The notes below the pieces were generated by a model. It was not told where the DNA came from, did not search any database, and saw only the letters and a program-made list of their open reading frames with translations. The position numbers were made by a program, and so were the translations under genes. From Filobacillus milosensis (GTDB lineage Bacteria; Bacillota; Bacilli; Bacillales; Alkalibacillaceae), in contig NZ_SOPW01000002.1 of the NCBI RefSeq assembly GCF_004402015.1, forward strand, positions 62,001 to 126,000: DNA of 64,000 nucleotides, read 5' to 3'. Of the stretch, positions 1 through 8,659 are shown piece by piece. Within the stretch, counting starts at the first letter, position 1; each line of letters begins with the position of its first letter.

Positions 1-286
1 GACCAGGAATAATAACTGCCAGGAGCAATAAAAATGTTATTAAAAACAATAAAGGCGTTAATTGCCCTAAACGACGATACGAAAACATACTCATAAAAAA
101 GAACACAAACAAACCGAGTATTAACCAAAGTCGTTGGCGTTTAAAGTAAAAGGCAGGATCATTAACATTAGGGTCTAATCCAGCATGCACAAAACTTGCA
201 CTATAAACCATGACTAGTCCAAATAATGATAGTAACAATATAATAACTAATAATGGATAATCCATATTTTTTAAATGTTTTTTCAA
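1..286 (-). CDS. ftsW: FtsW/RodA/SpoVE-family cell-wall polymerase, N-terminal part (runs off window)
   Basis: SEDS-family integral membrane glycosyltransferase that polymerises lipid II at the septum. Only the first ~95 residues lie in the window; the gene continues past base 1. The reading frame gives a short basic N-terminus (KKHLKNMDYPLL), then a first membrane helix with SLFGLVMVYSAS, a typical FtsW helix-1 signature, a loop ending FYFKRQ and a second helix. I prefer a TTG start at 286 because AGGATGGTG lies 6 bases upstream; an in-frame ATG at 298 has no obvious ribosome site. FtsW versus RodA or SpoVE cannot be settled from this fragment, but the YSAS..F.KRQ pattern fits FtsW best. Confidence 0.75.
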   Translation of the reverse strand, partial: MKKHLKNMDYPLLVIILLLSLFGLVMVYSASFVHAGLDPNVNDPAFYFKRQRLWLILGLFVFFFMSMFSYRRLGQLTPLLFLITFLLLLAVIIPG

Positions 287-358
287 GCCGAACACCATCC
301 TATATACAACTATAACTGAAAATGCTGAAAAACAGAATAGGATTTTCTTTGCATATAT

Positions 359-389
359 AAAACTGCTCAGCAGTACGTCTGAGCAGTTT
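359..389 (-). terminator. Rho-independent terminator of the ABC-F gene
   Basis: Perfect 11-bp hairpin AAACTGCTCAG/CTGAGCAGTTT just after the stop codon of the ABC-F gene. The following T-run is weak (TATAT). Confidence 0.75.
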
Positions 390-397
390 GACTTAGG

Positions 398-2008
398 TTA
401 TATTGTTGGTTGTGTCTTAATTTTCTTCACATCATCAAGATATTCTTCATAAGTCATAGACTTATCAATAATACCTTCATCTTTAATCTCGATGATACGA
501 TTTGCAATCGTTTGAATGAATTGATGGTCGTGTGAACTAAAGATCACTGACCCCTTAAATTTAATTAAACCATTGTTAAGTGATTGAATTGACTCCAAGT
601 CTAAGTGGTTTGTAGGATCATCAAGAACTAACACGTTCGCATTACTTAACATCATACGAGATAACATGCAACGTACTTTTTCTCCACCAGATAAAACACT
701 TGCTTTCTTAAATACATCATCACCTGAAAATAACATACGACCTAAGAAACTACGTAAAAATGTCTCTGTCTCATCTTCTGGTGAATATTGACGTAACCAA
801 TCAATTAAGTTTTTATCAGACCCTTCAAAGAACTCAGAGTTGTCTTTAGGGAAATAGGACTGAGATGTCGTTACTCCCCATTTGTAAGTTCCTTCATCTG
901 GCTCGATTTCACCCATGATGATTTTCATAAATGTTGTAACAGCTAAATCATCACCGAGTAGTGCAATTTTATCGTCCTTCTCCATACGGAAGGTGACGTT
1001 ATCTAGCACTTTTTTGCCATCAATTGTTTTACTTAATCCTTTTACTTCAAGTAAATCGTTACCGATCTCGCGTTCAGGTGTAAACGCAATGTAAGGATAT
1101 TTTCTTGAAGATGGTTTAATATCATCTAACTCAATCTTATCAAGCAATTTCTTACGAGAGGTTGCTTGTTTGGATTTGGAAGCATTCGCACTGAAACGGG
1201 CAATAAACTCTTTCAGTTCTTTAACCTTTTCCTCTTTTTTCTTGTTTTGCTCTTGTGACATCTTAAGAGCTAATTGGCTTGATTCATACCAGAAATCATA
1301 GTTACCAACATAAAGCGTAATTTTCTCAAAGTCCAAGTCGGCAATGTGCGTACACACGTTGTTTAAGAAATTACGGTCGTGTGAAACAACAATGACCGTG
1401 TTTTCAAAGTTAATTAAAAACTCTTCTAACCAACGAATCGCTTGAATGTCTAAACCGTTTGTCGGCTCATCTAGAAGTAAAATATCTGGGTTACCAAATA
1501 ACGCTTGAGCTAATAATACTTTTACACGATCAGATTCTGATAGCTCTGACATCTTTTTATCGTGTACAGAGTCATCAACACCAAGACCTCGTAGTAATGT
1601 CGCTGCATCACCTTCAGCCTCCCAACCGTTTAATTCAGCAAATTCACCTTCAAGCTCTGCGGCACGCATGCCATCCTCTTCAGTAAATTCACCTTTAGCA
1701 TATATAGCGTCTTTTTCTTGCATGATTTCATGTAATCTTGTGTGACCCATGACCACAACATCAAGAACCTTTTCATCTTCGTACGCATAGTGGTCCTGTT
1801 TTAATACCGCAATACGCTCATCTTTACCTACAGAGACATGACCTTCTTGAGGTTCAATCTCACCTGATAATATTTTTAAGAACGTTGATTTACCAGCACC
1901 ATTAGCACCAATCAATCCATAACAATTCCCACTTGTAAATTTTATAGAAACATTTTCGAATAGTTTACGACTTGGAAAACGTAAACTAACGTCTGTTGCT
2001 TGTAACAT
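398..2008 (-). CDS. ykpA: ABC-F family ATPase, YkpA/YbiT-like
   Basis: Soluble protein of two fused ATP-binding cassettes with no membrane domain, the ABC-F (EttA/YbiT) architecture; family members act on the ribosome. Length 536 aa matches YkpA. The first cassette has a good Walker A (GANGAGKS, ~residues 34-41) and DEPTN, but its signature is LSESD rather than LSGGE and the usual DEPTNHLD reads DEPTNGLD. A charged linker follows (~245-300). The second cassette has a normal LSGGE signature but a degenerate Walker A (GDDLAVTT), which as I recall is a trait of the YkpA subgroup. Its Walker B reads LDDPTNHLD, so the catalytic Glu is Asp. ATG with GTGGAGG upstream. Probably monocistronic. Confidence 0.9.
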   Translation of the reverse strand: MLQATDVSLRFPSRKLFENVSIKFTSGNCYGLIGANGAGKSTFLKILSGEIEPQEGHVSVGKDERIAVLKQDHYAYEDEKVLDVVVMGHTRLHEIMQEKDAIYAKGEFTEEDGMRAAELEGEFAELNGWEAEGDAATLLRGLGVDDSVHDKKMSELSESDRVKVLLAQALFGNPDILLLDEPTNGLDIQAIRWLEEFLINFENTVIVVSHDRNFLNNVCTHIADLDFEKITLYVGNYDFWYESSQLALKMSQEQNKKKEEKVKELKEFIARFSANASKSKQATSRKKLLDKIELDDIKPSSRKYPYIAFTPEREIGNDLLEVKGLSKTIDGKKVLDNVTFRMEKDDKIALLGDDLAVTTFMKIIMGEIEPDEGTYKWGVTTSQSYFPKDNSEFFEGSDKNLIDWLRQYSPEDETETFLRSFLGRMLFSGDDVFKKASVLSGGEKVRCMLSRMMLSNANVLVLDDPTNHLDLESIQSLNNGLIKFKGSVIFSSHDHQFIQTIANRIIEIKDEGIIDKSMTYEEYLDDVKKIKTQPTI

Positions 2009-2087
2009 AATTAAAATCCTCCACTCAAAAATAAATTCAGCTCAATACATTATAGCACCTAAATGGGGGATTTGACGAACGATAATG

Positions 2088-3221
2088 TTAAGGTTTTAAA
2101 ACAACTTTTATACAGTCTTCTTCTCGGTTATTAAAAATTTTATAACCGTGTTCAGCTTTATCTAACGGTAGTTTATGCGTAATGATGTCTGTTGGGTCGA
2201 TTTCTTTCTTAATCAACATATCGTATAGTTTAGGGATAAACGGAATGACTGGAGCTTGTCCCATCTTAAGAGTTACATTTCTAGAAAAGAATGCGCCAAG
2301 TGGAAAGACATTATAATTACTTCCATAGACTCCGGTTAATTGAACTGTCCCTGTCTTTTTTACTGCTTTAGTAGAGATTTGGATTGGACCAAGTGTCCCC
2401 CCTTGAAGTTTAAGTTTCTGCTCTACAAACTCAAGAGGTGACTTCTTACCATCCATTCCGACACAGTCAATAACCACGTCAGCACCCCCTTTAGTAATTT
2501 CTTTTAGATGCTCACCCATATCTGGATACTTGGTGAATTCATATATTTCAACTTTATTTGTTTTTTTAGCATGATTCATGCGGTAATCTAAATAATCAAT
2601 CGCTATGACACGTTCAGCGCCTTTTAACCAAGCAAATTTTTGTGCCATTAAGCCAATAGGTCCACACCCCAACACAACAACTGTGTCACCTTTTTTTACT
2701 CCAGCATGCTTTACGCTCCAATAAGCTGTAGGTAAAACATCTGATAAAAATAGAAGCTGTTCATCTTCCATTTCATTATCTTTCGGAACAACAAATGGTG
2801 TATCATTGCCAAACGGAACTCTTAAATATTCAGCTTGCCCACCAGGGTAATTTCCAAATTTCTCAGTATAACCAAAATAACCTCCCGAGTCATAATGGGG
2901 ATTAGAGTTGTCACACTGACTGGTTTCTCCCGCTTCACAATATGGACAGTGACCACAGGATACATTAAAAGGGATGATTACCCGGTCACCTTTTTTTACT
3001 TTTGTTACCTCAGGCCCAATTTCCTCTACAATCCCCATAGGTTCATGTCCAATAATATAGCCTTTAGGAAGAGGGAAATTCCCCTGATACAAATGTAAAT
3101 CAGAGCCACAAATTGCTGTTGAAGTAATTCGAACAATAATATCATCTTTCTTTTCTAATCTTGGATCATCTTCTTCAGTTACACCCACGTTATAGGGTGA
3201 ACGATAAGTGACTGCTTTCAC
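2088..3221 (-). CDS. Zinc-dependent alcohol dehydrogenase (medium-chain, formaldehyde-dehydrogenase-like)
   Basis: NAD(P)-dependent medium-chain dehydrogenase, cytosolic, 377 aa. The catalytic zinc site is visible: CGSDLH near residue 38 (Cys and the following His) and GHEPMG near 58. Four cysteines for structural zinc lie in the lobe around residues 89-103 (CGHCPYCEAGETSQC). The Rossmann nucleotide motif is GCGPIG (~185). The extended lobe and the C-terminal HKLPLDKAEHGYKIF resemble B. subtilis AdhB/YycR and the glutathione-independent formaldehyde dehydrogenase group. Start is GTG with AGGAGTGG upstream. Divergently arranged with the MFS gene that follows. Substrate is not determinable from sequence alone. 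Confidence 0.85.
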   Translation of the reverse strand: MKAVTYRSPYNVGVTEEDDPRLEKKDDIIVRITSTAICGSDLHLYQGNFPLPKGYIIGHEPMGIVEEIGPEVTKVKKGDRVIIPFNVSCGHCPYCEAGETSQCDNSNPHYDSGGYFGYTEKFGNYPGGQAEYLRVPFGNDTPFVVPKDNEMEDEQLLFLSDVLPTAYWSVKHAGVKKGDTVVVLGCGPIGLMAQKFAWLKGAERVIAIDYLDYRMNHAKKTNKVEIYEFTKYPDMGEHLKEITKGGADVVIDCVGMDGKKSPLEFVEQKLKLQGGTLGPIQISTKAVKKTGTVQLTGVYGSNYNVFPLGAFFSRNVTLKMGQAPVIPFIPKLYDMLIKKEIDPTDIITHKLPLDKAEHGYKIFNNREEDCIKVVLKP

Positions 3222-3367
3222 CTAAACCACTCCTGTATTTATTACATTCTAAATTAGTTTCCCTTAAAAATAATTCCTTAATAAAAAAGGTACTTCCTAT
3301 TTATCCCTTTTATATAATTTCTTGAAATGAGCAAATTAGTAATAAATGTTTTCTTAGGAGTAATAAA

Positions 3368-4576
3368 ATGAACAAACAAGTTGGTTTATGGTGTGTTATA
3401 TCTATGGCTTCCATACCACTGGTCATGACTTTGGGCAATTCCATGCTCATACCAGTGTTACCTATATTTGAAGATAAACTTAATATCAGCTCTTTTCAGT
3501 CTAGTATGATTATTACCAGCTATTCAATTGCCGCTATTTTACTCATACCAATTGCGGGTTATCTATCTGATCGATTTGGCAGGAAAAAGGTAATCATCCC
3601 CAGTTTGATTCTTACACTAATTGGAGGATTAATTGCAGGCCTAGCTTCATCCATGACTGACAGCCCTTATTTGTGGATTATATTAGGTCGTATTCTGCAA
3701 GGGTTTGGCGCAGCTGGGGCTGCGCCAATTGTTTTGCCTTTAGTTGGGGATTTATATAAGAATGACGATGAGCATGCCAGCTCCTGTTTAGGAATCATAG
3801 AAACCTCTAACACATTCGGTAAAGTACTAAGTCCTATAGTTGGGGCTGCGTTTGCGGCAATTGTGTGGTATATTCCGTTTTATGCGATATCAGTATTTAG
3901 TCTTATCTCTTTAATATTTGTCCTCTTTTTTATTAAAGTTCCAAGAGATCAAAATCCTCACGATCCACTTAAGATATTCTTAAGTAAAACTAAGGATATT
4001 TTTAAACGAGAAGGGAATTGGCTATATGTGGTATTTGGAATTGGCGCATATACGATGCTTGTCTTGTTTGGAATACTGTTTTATTTATCAGATATTCTGG
4101 AAAAATCACATGATATTGAAGGTGTCAGGAAGGGAATTATTTTAGCCATTCCTTTACTAGTATTATGCCTGGCTTCATTATTAGCCGGTAAGAATATCAA
4201 AGGTGATTTAAATGTCATGCGCTATTTATTAGTGGTTGGAGTCGGTATCCTTTCACTATTTGTACCGTTTGTAGGGTTTCTTGAAGACAATGTGAGAATG
4301 TTACTTCTCATAAGTAGTGTAGTTGGGTTATCAATCGGCGCCCTTTTACCAACATTAGATGCCATGATCACAGAGAATATTGAAAAAGATGAACGTGGAA
4401 CAATTACTTCTTTTTATAGCTCAGCTCGATTTATCGGTGTTGCTTTAGGGCCACCATTAATTTCTATTTTTATGAATGAATATGTTAAGGTAATTTATAT
4501 ATTAGGCGGTTGTTTAGGTGTTTTAATTTTAATACTTACTTTTATTTTTATAAAACCTTCACAACAATCTGTCTGA
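3368..4576 (+). CDS. MFS drug/solute efflux transporter
   Basis: Major facilitator superfamily protein of 402 aa with about 12 predicted membrane helices. The cytoplasmic loop 2-3 signature GYLSDRFGRKK (~residues 64-74) is intact, and the helix-5 region IIETSNTFGKVLSPIVGA resembles the antiporter motif C region of drug:H+ antiporters. Start ATG with TTAGGAGT upstream. Single gene, divergent from the alcohol dehydrogenase, followed by a bidirectional terminator. Likely an H+-coupled exporter; the substrate is unknown. Confidence 0.85.
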   Translation: MNKQVGLWCVISMASIPLVMTLGNSMLIPVLPIFEDKLNISSFQSSMIITSYSIAAILLIPIAGYLSDRFGRKKVIIPSLILTLIGGLIAGLASSMTDSPYLWIILGRILQGFGAAGAAPIVLPLVGDLYKNDDEHASSCLGIIETSNTFGKVLSPIVGAAFAAIVWYIPFYAISVFSLISLIFVLFFIKVPRDQNPHDPLKIFLSKTKDIFKREGNWLYVVFGIGAYTMLVLFGILFYLSDILEKSHDIEGVRKGIILAIPLLVLCLASLLAGKNIKGDLNVMRYLLVVGVGILSLFVPFVGFLEDNVRMLLLISSVVGLSIGALLPTLDAMITENIEKDERGTITSFYSSARFIGVALGPPLISIFMNEYVKVIYILGGCLGVLILILTFIFIKPSQQSV

Positions 4577-4603
4577 AGCACGTTTTTTCCGGACTTTTTT
4601 ACA

Positions 4604-4640
4604 AAAAATAAGGGCGATAAAATTAATCGCCCTTATTTTC
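4604..4640. terminator. Bidirectional terminator between convergent MFS and CDF genes
   Basis: AATAAGGGCGAT/ATCGCCCTTATT hairpin with A and T runs on both sides. It contains the stop codon of the CDF gene, so both convergent transcripts can use it. Confidence 0.85.
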
Positions 4641-5591
4641 TTCATCTAAATTAAACGACTGTACATCATCAGATTCAATCACACCAAGTGTTGCATCATC
4701 TACATCTTTATCTTGCATCAATAACTCAACCACTTCAAATTTAATATCATCCGCATCAGCCAATGCCATGCCCTTTTCTAATTCAATATAACCCTCTACA
4801 TGATATTGTCTTCCTTCTTGTATCACTCTTAAATTTCTAATATCGACCACTTTAGAGTGACCCAGTATAATCTCAGCTACTCTATGCTCCACTTTTTTAG
4901 GTGCAGCGACACCGATTAATCCAACTGTATTCTCATAACCGATTTTAATTGCGATTCCAATTAGTAATAAACCGATTATAATGGTACCAATACCATCGAC
5001 GATATAATTTCCAGTAAAATGAGCAACAATGACGGCAATGATCGCTACAAAACCACCTAGAGTTGCTACGATGTCTTCATAGAACACGAGACGTGTGGGC
5101 GGTGCAGCATATTTGATATTCTCAATAACTGTTTTGAAAAAACCTTTTTCAGATGTATCTTCCTCGGATTCCTGAACAACTTCTTTCATGACTTTAAACA
5201 ATACCGATCCATCAATTAAAACGGATGCCGATAACACTATGACATTTAGCCAAAAGTTACTGGATTCTTTAGGGTGTTGTATAATTTCCCACCCTTTATG
5301 TAACGTTTCGTAAGCCATAATTGAAACAACAATGACCGCAAGTAATACAAATAGGTTCACCACTCGTCCAAAACCAGTTGGAAAGCGTTTGGTTGGTTCT
5401 TTTTCTGCTAACGCACTACCAAAATAAACCATACCTTGGTTTATGGCATCTGCAATCGAGTGAATCGTGGTCGCAAACATCGTACCACTTCCACTAATGG
5501 CAGCAGCGATCCCTTTAATAGTAGCAATTGCAATGTTTCCTAAAGCCGAAATCCCAGAAGATTTATTCCCTTTTTTCAATAATTCCAGCAT
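4623..5591 (-). CDS. Cation diffusion facilitator (CDF) metal transporter
   Basis: Membrane transporter exporting divalent metal (Zn, Mn, Fe or Co) by cation/H+ exchange. The first helical pair carries HSIADAINQ, the HxxxD metal-site pattern of CDF helix 2; the matching helix-5 segment is FYEDIVATLGG, where the usual His is Glu, as in the SLC30A9/YdbO-like branch. A C-terminal cytoplasmic domain (~residues 215-322) with HSKVVDIRNLRVIQEG and an acidic tail follows the six helices. I place the start at the ATG at 5591 because AGGAAGAGAT precedes it; an ATG six codons upstream has no ribosome site. Metal specificity is uncertain because of the Glu substitution. Confidence 0.85.
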   Translation of the reverse strand: MLELLKKGNKSSGISALGNIAIATIKGIAAAISGSGTMFATTIHSIADAINQGMVYFGSALAEKEPTKRFPTGFGRVVNLFVLLAVIVVSIMAYETLHKGWEIIQHPKESSNFWLNVIVLSASVLIDGSVLFKVMKEVVQESEEDTSEKGFFKTVIENIKYAAPPTRLVFYEDIVATLGGFVAIIAVIVAHFTGNYIVDGIGTIIIGLLLIGIAIKIGYENTVGLIGVAAPKKVEHRVAEIILGHSKVVDIRNLRVIQEGRQYHVEGYIELEKGMALADADDIKFEVVELLMQDKDVDDATLGVIESDDVQSFNLDEENKGD

Positions 5592-5713
5592 ATCTCTTCC
5601 TACTTTCATAACGCTTATTTATTTAATATGTTTAACTATTTCACAAAAAAAGATACTCCTTTTGCCAAGCACGAACCCATCGCCCAACCATATATTGAGT
5701 ATAGGTGAATATC

Positions 5714-6580
5714 ATGAAAATTTATGTAGCCTTATTAAGCTTAAGCTTCATTTGGGGCATCGCTTTTATTTTAATCAAAATGACAGTAGACGATACAGGC
5801 GTTTGGGGAATGGTTTTTTTAAGGTGCTTTCTTGGCGCACTTACTTTACTCCCATTGTTCCTGATTCGTTTACGTCACTTTGAACGTCCAATTCCTTATA
5901 AACAATTGATCATTTTAGGTATATTAAACGCTGGGATTCCTTGGGGTCTACTCGCTTGGAGCGAAACAGTGATCAACAGTAATACAACCTCTGTTATAAA
6001 TGCTTTGACTCCAATTTTCACAGCACTAATTGGGTATTTATTTTTCAAAAAGAAATTAATTAAAAAGCAATGGTTAGGAATTTTCATTGGATTTTTAGGA
6101 ATTGTTATTTTAACTGAATTTCAAATCCATCAATTATTAGGAAGTAACTTCATTGGTATTGGTACGATGGTGCTTGCAACGATATTTTACGGTTTTGGCT
6201 CGCAGTATTTAAAAAAACATCTTCAAAAACTAGATCTAGTCATTACGATTACAATTTCTCTATTTGTTGCATCAATCGTTGGTTTAACAGTGGGTTTCTT
6301 GTTCAATGACTTACCTAACTTTTCGCAGTTTGATGTTCAAACGACACTCGTAGTTTTAATTTTAGGAACTATCGGTTCTGGTGTAGCACACTTTTTACTT
6401 TATTATATGATTATAAACGGCACACCTGAATTTGCTGCTACAGTTGCCTATATCATACCAATTACAGCAATTATATCAAGTTATATTGTGTTAAATGAAC
6501 CGATTACTGCCAACCTATTACTCGGAATGCTGATTATATTTAGTGGCATTTATTTAACCAGTCTTGTTCGGAAAACTTAG
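5714..6580 (+). CDS. EamA-family (DMT superfamily) transporter
   Basis: Ten-helix drug/metabolite transporter of 288 aa built of two EamA repeats (~1-140 and ~150-288). Evidence is the hydrophobic profile, the SLSFIWGIAFILIK motif in helix 1 and the repeat-end motifs (GIFIGFLGIVILTE; GMLIIFSGIYLTSLV). Start at ATG 5714 with AGGTGA spaced six bases; a GTG at 5705 is in frame but overlaps that ribosome site. Family members export amino acids or small metabolites; the substrate here cannot be assigned. It ends ~110 bases from the convergent YjcZ genes. Confidence 0.8.
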   Translation: MKIYVALLSLSFIWGIAFILIKMTVDDTGVWGMVFLRCFLGALTLLPLFLIRLRHFERPIPYKQLIILGILNAGIPWGLLAWSETVINSNTTSVINALTPIFTALIGYLFFKKKLIKKQWLGIFIGFLGIVILTEFQIHQLLGSNFIGIGTMVLATIFYGFGSQYLKKHLQKLDLVITITISLFVASIVGLTVGFLFNDLPNFSQFDVQTTLVVLILGTIGSGVAHFLLYYMIINGTPEFAATVAYIIPITAIISSYIVLNEPITANLLLGMLIIFSGIYLTSLVRKT

Positions 6581-6657
6581 CTTATCTCCCAATCCTGTTG
6601 GCGAAAGCCTTAGTTTTTATAAACTTTTAACAAGAGTAAAGTTATATAGTGCAACAG

Positions 6658-6688
6658 AAAAAAAGCACTAGCCCTAAGGCCAGTGCTT
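6658..6688 (-). terminator. Terminator of the first YjcZ-like gene
   Basis: AGCACTGGCC..GGGCTAGTGCT hairpin followed on the minus strand by seven T residues, ten bases after the stop codon. Confidence 0.85.
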
Positions 6689-6697
6689 CACCTCAAT

Positions 6698-6787
6698 TTA
6701 GTACCAAGCAGCACCTACAATAATTAATAGAATAAATAAAACGACAACTAATGCGAAACCGTTGCCGTATCCATATCCTCCTGACAT
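6698..6787 (-). CDS. yjcZ: YjcZ-family small membrane protein (paralogue 1 of 3)
   Basis: A 29-residue peptide, too short for standard gene finders. It has a Gly/Tyr-rich N-terminus ([10 protein letters not shown]) and a single hydrophobic helix ending [14 protein letters not shown], the hallmark of the YjcZ/YxeD-like sporulation-associated micro-proteins of Bacillaceae. AAAGGAGGAA precedes the ATG. Upstream is CATATATT, resembling the -10 of mother-cell sigma factors (SigE/SigK), so sporulation expression is likely but inferred. It is the last of three tandem paralogues, each with its own ribosome site. The molecular role is unknown. Confidence 0.85.
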   Translation of the reverse strand: MSGGYGYGNGFALVVVLFILLIIVGAAWY

Positions 6788-6885
6788 TAGCAATTCCTCC
6801 TTTATCCAATTTCATTAACAATATATGTAGTTATAACCTATAGTGATAAGGCGAATGCGGAATTACAAAAAAATTTATTAAAATT

Positions 6886-6916
6886 AAGCCTTACCGAATA
6901 TGGTAAGGCTTTTTTT
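6886..6916. terminator. Hairpin terminator after the second YjcZ-like gene
   Basis: AAGCCTTACC/GGTAAGGCTT perfect 10-bp stem just downstream of paralogue 2. The T-run is stronger on the plus strand, but position suggests use by the minus-strand gene. Confidence 0.7.
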
Positions 6917-6919
6917 GTA

Positions 6920-7012
6920 TTAGCAATAGAATGCCGCGCCTACAATAACAAGTAGGATAAATAATACGACATATAAAACGAAATCGTTGTTATAACCGCA
7001 ATTACCTAACAT
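6920..7012 (-). CDS. YjcZ-family small membrane protein (paralogue 2 of 3)
   Basis: A 30-residue peptide, MLGNCGYNNDFVLYVVLFIL followed by a helix end LVIVGAAFYC. It shares the VLFILL.IVGA core with its neighbours but differs by Cys at both ends and by lacking the Gly-rich N-terminus. GGGAGGGAG lies upstream of the ATG. A terminator follows it, so it is probably transcribed separately from paralogue 1. Function unknown; the family is associated with sporulating bacilli. Confidence 0.8.
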   Translation of the reverse strand: MLGNCGYNNDFVLYVVLFILLVIVGAAFYC

Positions 7013-7118
7013 TATCGAAAACTCCCTCCCATTTTCTTTCGGAGATGATCAATTCTATTCACTGTCTAAAATGAAATGGGCCAGAATGAACAACTGTTTC
7101 ATCTTATTTAATTAAATC

Positions 7119-7199
7119 CTAGTACCAAGAAGCGCCTACAATAATCAATAAGATGAACAATACGACAATTAGCGCAAAGCCACCACCATAATTACCCAT
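7119..7199 (-). CDS. YjcZ-family small membrane protein (paralogue 3 of 3)
   Basis: A 26-residue peptide beginning MGNYGGGFALIVVLFILL and ending IIVGASWY, closest in sequence to paralogue 1. AAAGGAGGCAC precedes the ATG. About 30-48 bases upstream of the start is a perfect inverted repeat AAGAGA-T7-TCTCTT, which could be a regulatory hairpin. One hydrophobic helix, predicted to insert in a membrane, probably in the mother cell or spore. The biological role is unknown. Confidence 0.85.
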   Translation of the reverse strand: MGNYGGGFALIVVLFILLIIVGASWY

Positions 7200-7308
7200 A
7201 TTACAAGTGCCTCCTTTTCATTAGTTTTAAGAGATTTTTTTCTCTTACTACTCTACTTTTATGACACCTGTGATGAGATTGTATAGACGATTATCTTTAG
7301 TCCTCAAA

Positions 7309-8520
7309 TTAAATCTCGTTTGAATTAAACTGTGATTTATTAGCAAACAAATAACATACAAGAACTATGCTTATTATAAACGCTAAAATTGATCCGATTA
7401 ATGTGACCATTTGTAAGGTGAAAATCTCTGCAACAAATCCTAAAATTAATGTAAAAAGAATCTGAATGGCAGATTGAATCATATTCGCGACACTTCCGAT
7501 TCTCCCCATAATATCTGTCGGGACATTGTTTTGGAAAAAGGTTGCATACCCAGCATTAGCAAATGCCAAAAAGAACCCTAATATTAAAAAAGCTGTTAAA
7601 GCTGAAATAAAATTAAATGATGAATAGAACAAGATATATCCGACTGTTGATAAAAGTATCCCGCCACCTAAGTAGTATCGCAAGTGGACTTTATTCGCTA
7701 AGGTCGCAGCTATTAAAGCCCCAATGATAGAACCCACTCCTGTTATACTCACCAAAAATCCATATCCATCATCACTTAAATTTAAATGTTGTTTAATAAA
7801 CGTAACTTCTTGAGAATCTAAAGCAAATCCAATTAACATTGTGATTTGAAATAATAAATAAACCGTTACAAAAAATCTCGAACTCTTAAAGAACCCGGTC
7901 ACTACTTTCCAATCATTAATCCATTCTTGAATACCGGTTTGTTTCGATACAGATCCTTTTCCATCTATATTAGGTAATAGAAGGATTAAACCACCACAAA
8001 TAATGAAAGTTAGCGCATTGATAAAGATGCTTAAGTCCGTTCCATAACTCATAATCAGCACACCAGATAGCGCTGGTCCAATTAAGAAGGCTCCAGAGCT
8101 CATCGTTCCTAAAATCGAGTTAAAACGCTGGCGTTTTTCCTGTGGAACTAATCGAGTAATATAGACCTGAGAAGTTGGTCCAAAAAATGAAGCGAACAAA
8201 CTAATGACAAAAATCATTGAGTATATGCCCCATAAGTTTTCTATAAAAGGAATAGTAAATACCAGTCCTCCTCTGATTATGTCTACAAATACCAACAGCC
8301 GCTTCTTATTTACTCGATCGATTACACTTCCTGACCATGTGTTAGTCATAATTGTAGCTATCGGTCTAATGACAAATAGGCCGGCTACCGCAGCCGCAGA
8401 ACCAGTTAAATCTAATATGTATAAATTAATGGCAACTAAATAAATCCAGTTACCGAGATAAGATATTCCAATCCCTAAAATTAACAGCATCGGAGATTTC
8501 CATGTAAACAAGATCATCAC
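7309..8520 (-). CDS. MFS transporter, MFS_3 / EntS-like (DHA3)
   Basis: About 12 predicted helices over ~400 aa. The helix 2-3 signature is present in the DHA3 form (SGSVIDRVNKKRL) and the loop 4-5 segment reads TRLVPQEKRQRFNS, typical of the MFS_3/enterobactin-exporter-like group (macrolide or siderophore exporters). The open frame starts at GTG 8520, with ATG at 8517, but the best-spaced start is a TTG at 8511 behind AGGTAGGTGATG; the choice changes only three residues. It stands alone, upstream of the YjcZ cluster. The substrate is unknown. Confidence 0.8.
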   Translation of the reverse strand: MMILFTWKSPMLLILGIGISYLGNWIYLVAINLYILDLTGSAAAVAGLFVIRPIATIMTNTWSGSVIDRVNKKRLLVFVDIIRGGLVFTIPFIENLWGIYSMIFVISLFASFFGPTSQVYITRLVPQEKRQRFNSILGTMSSGAFLIGPALSGVLIMSYGTDLSIFINALTFIICGGLILLLPNIDGKGSVSKQTGIQEWINDWKVVTGFFKSSRFFVTVYLLFQITMLIGFALDSQEVTFIKQHLNLSDDGYGFLVSITGVGSIIGALIAATLANKVHLRYYLGGGILLSTVGYILFYSSFNFISALTAFLILGFFLAFANAGYATFFQNNVPTDIMGRIGSVANMIQSAIQILFTLILGFVAEIFTLQMVTLIGSILAFIISIVLVCYLFANKSQFNSNEI

Positions 8521-8659
8521 CTACCTAATTGTAGTCTAACAGTCCTAGTTTCTGAAATTTATATTTTTTTTGAATATTAAATGAACATGTTGTTTTAAGA
8601 TGATGTTTTATTCTGATATAGTATTAATAAACTAAATTATATTTGGAGAGGAAGATTCC

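Noticed and set aside
5467-5883. 138-codon plus-strand frame spanning the CDF start and the EamA start
   Set aside because: It overlaps two better-supported genes and has no family resemblance.
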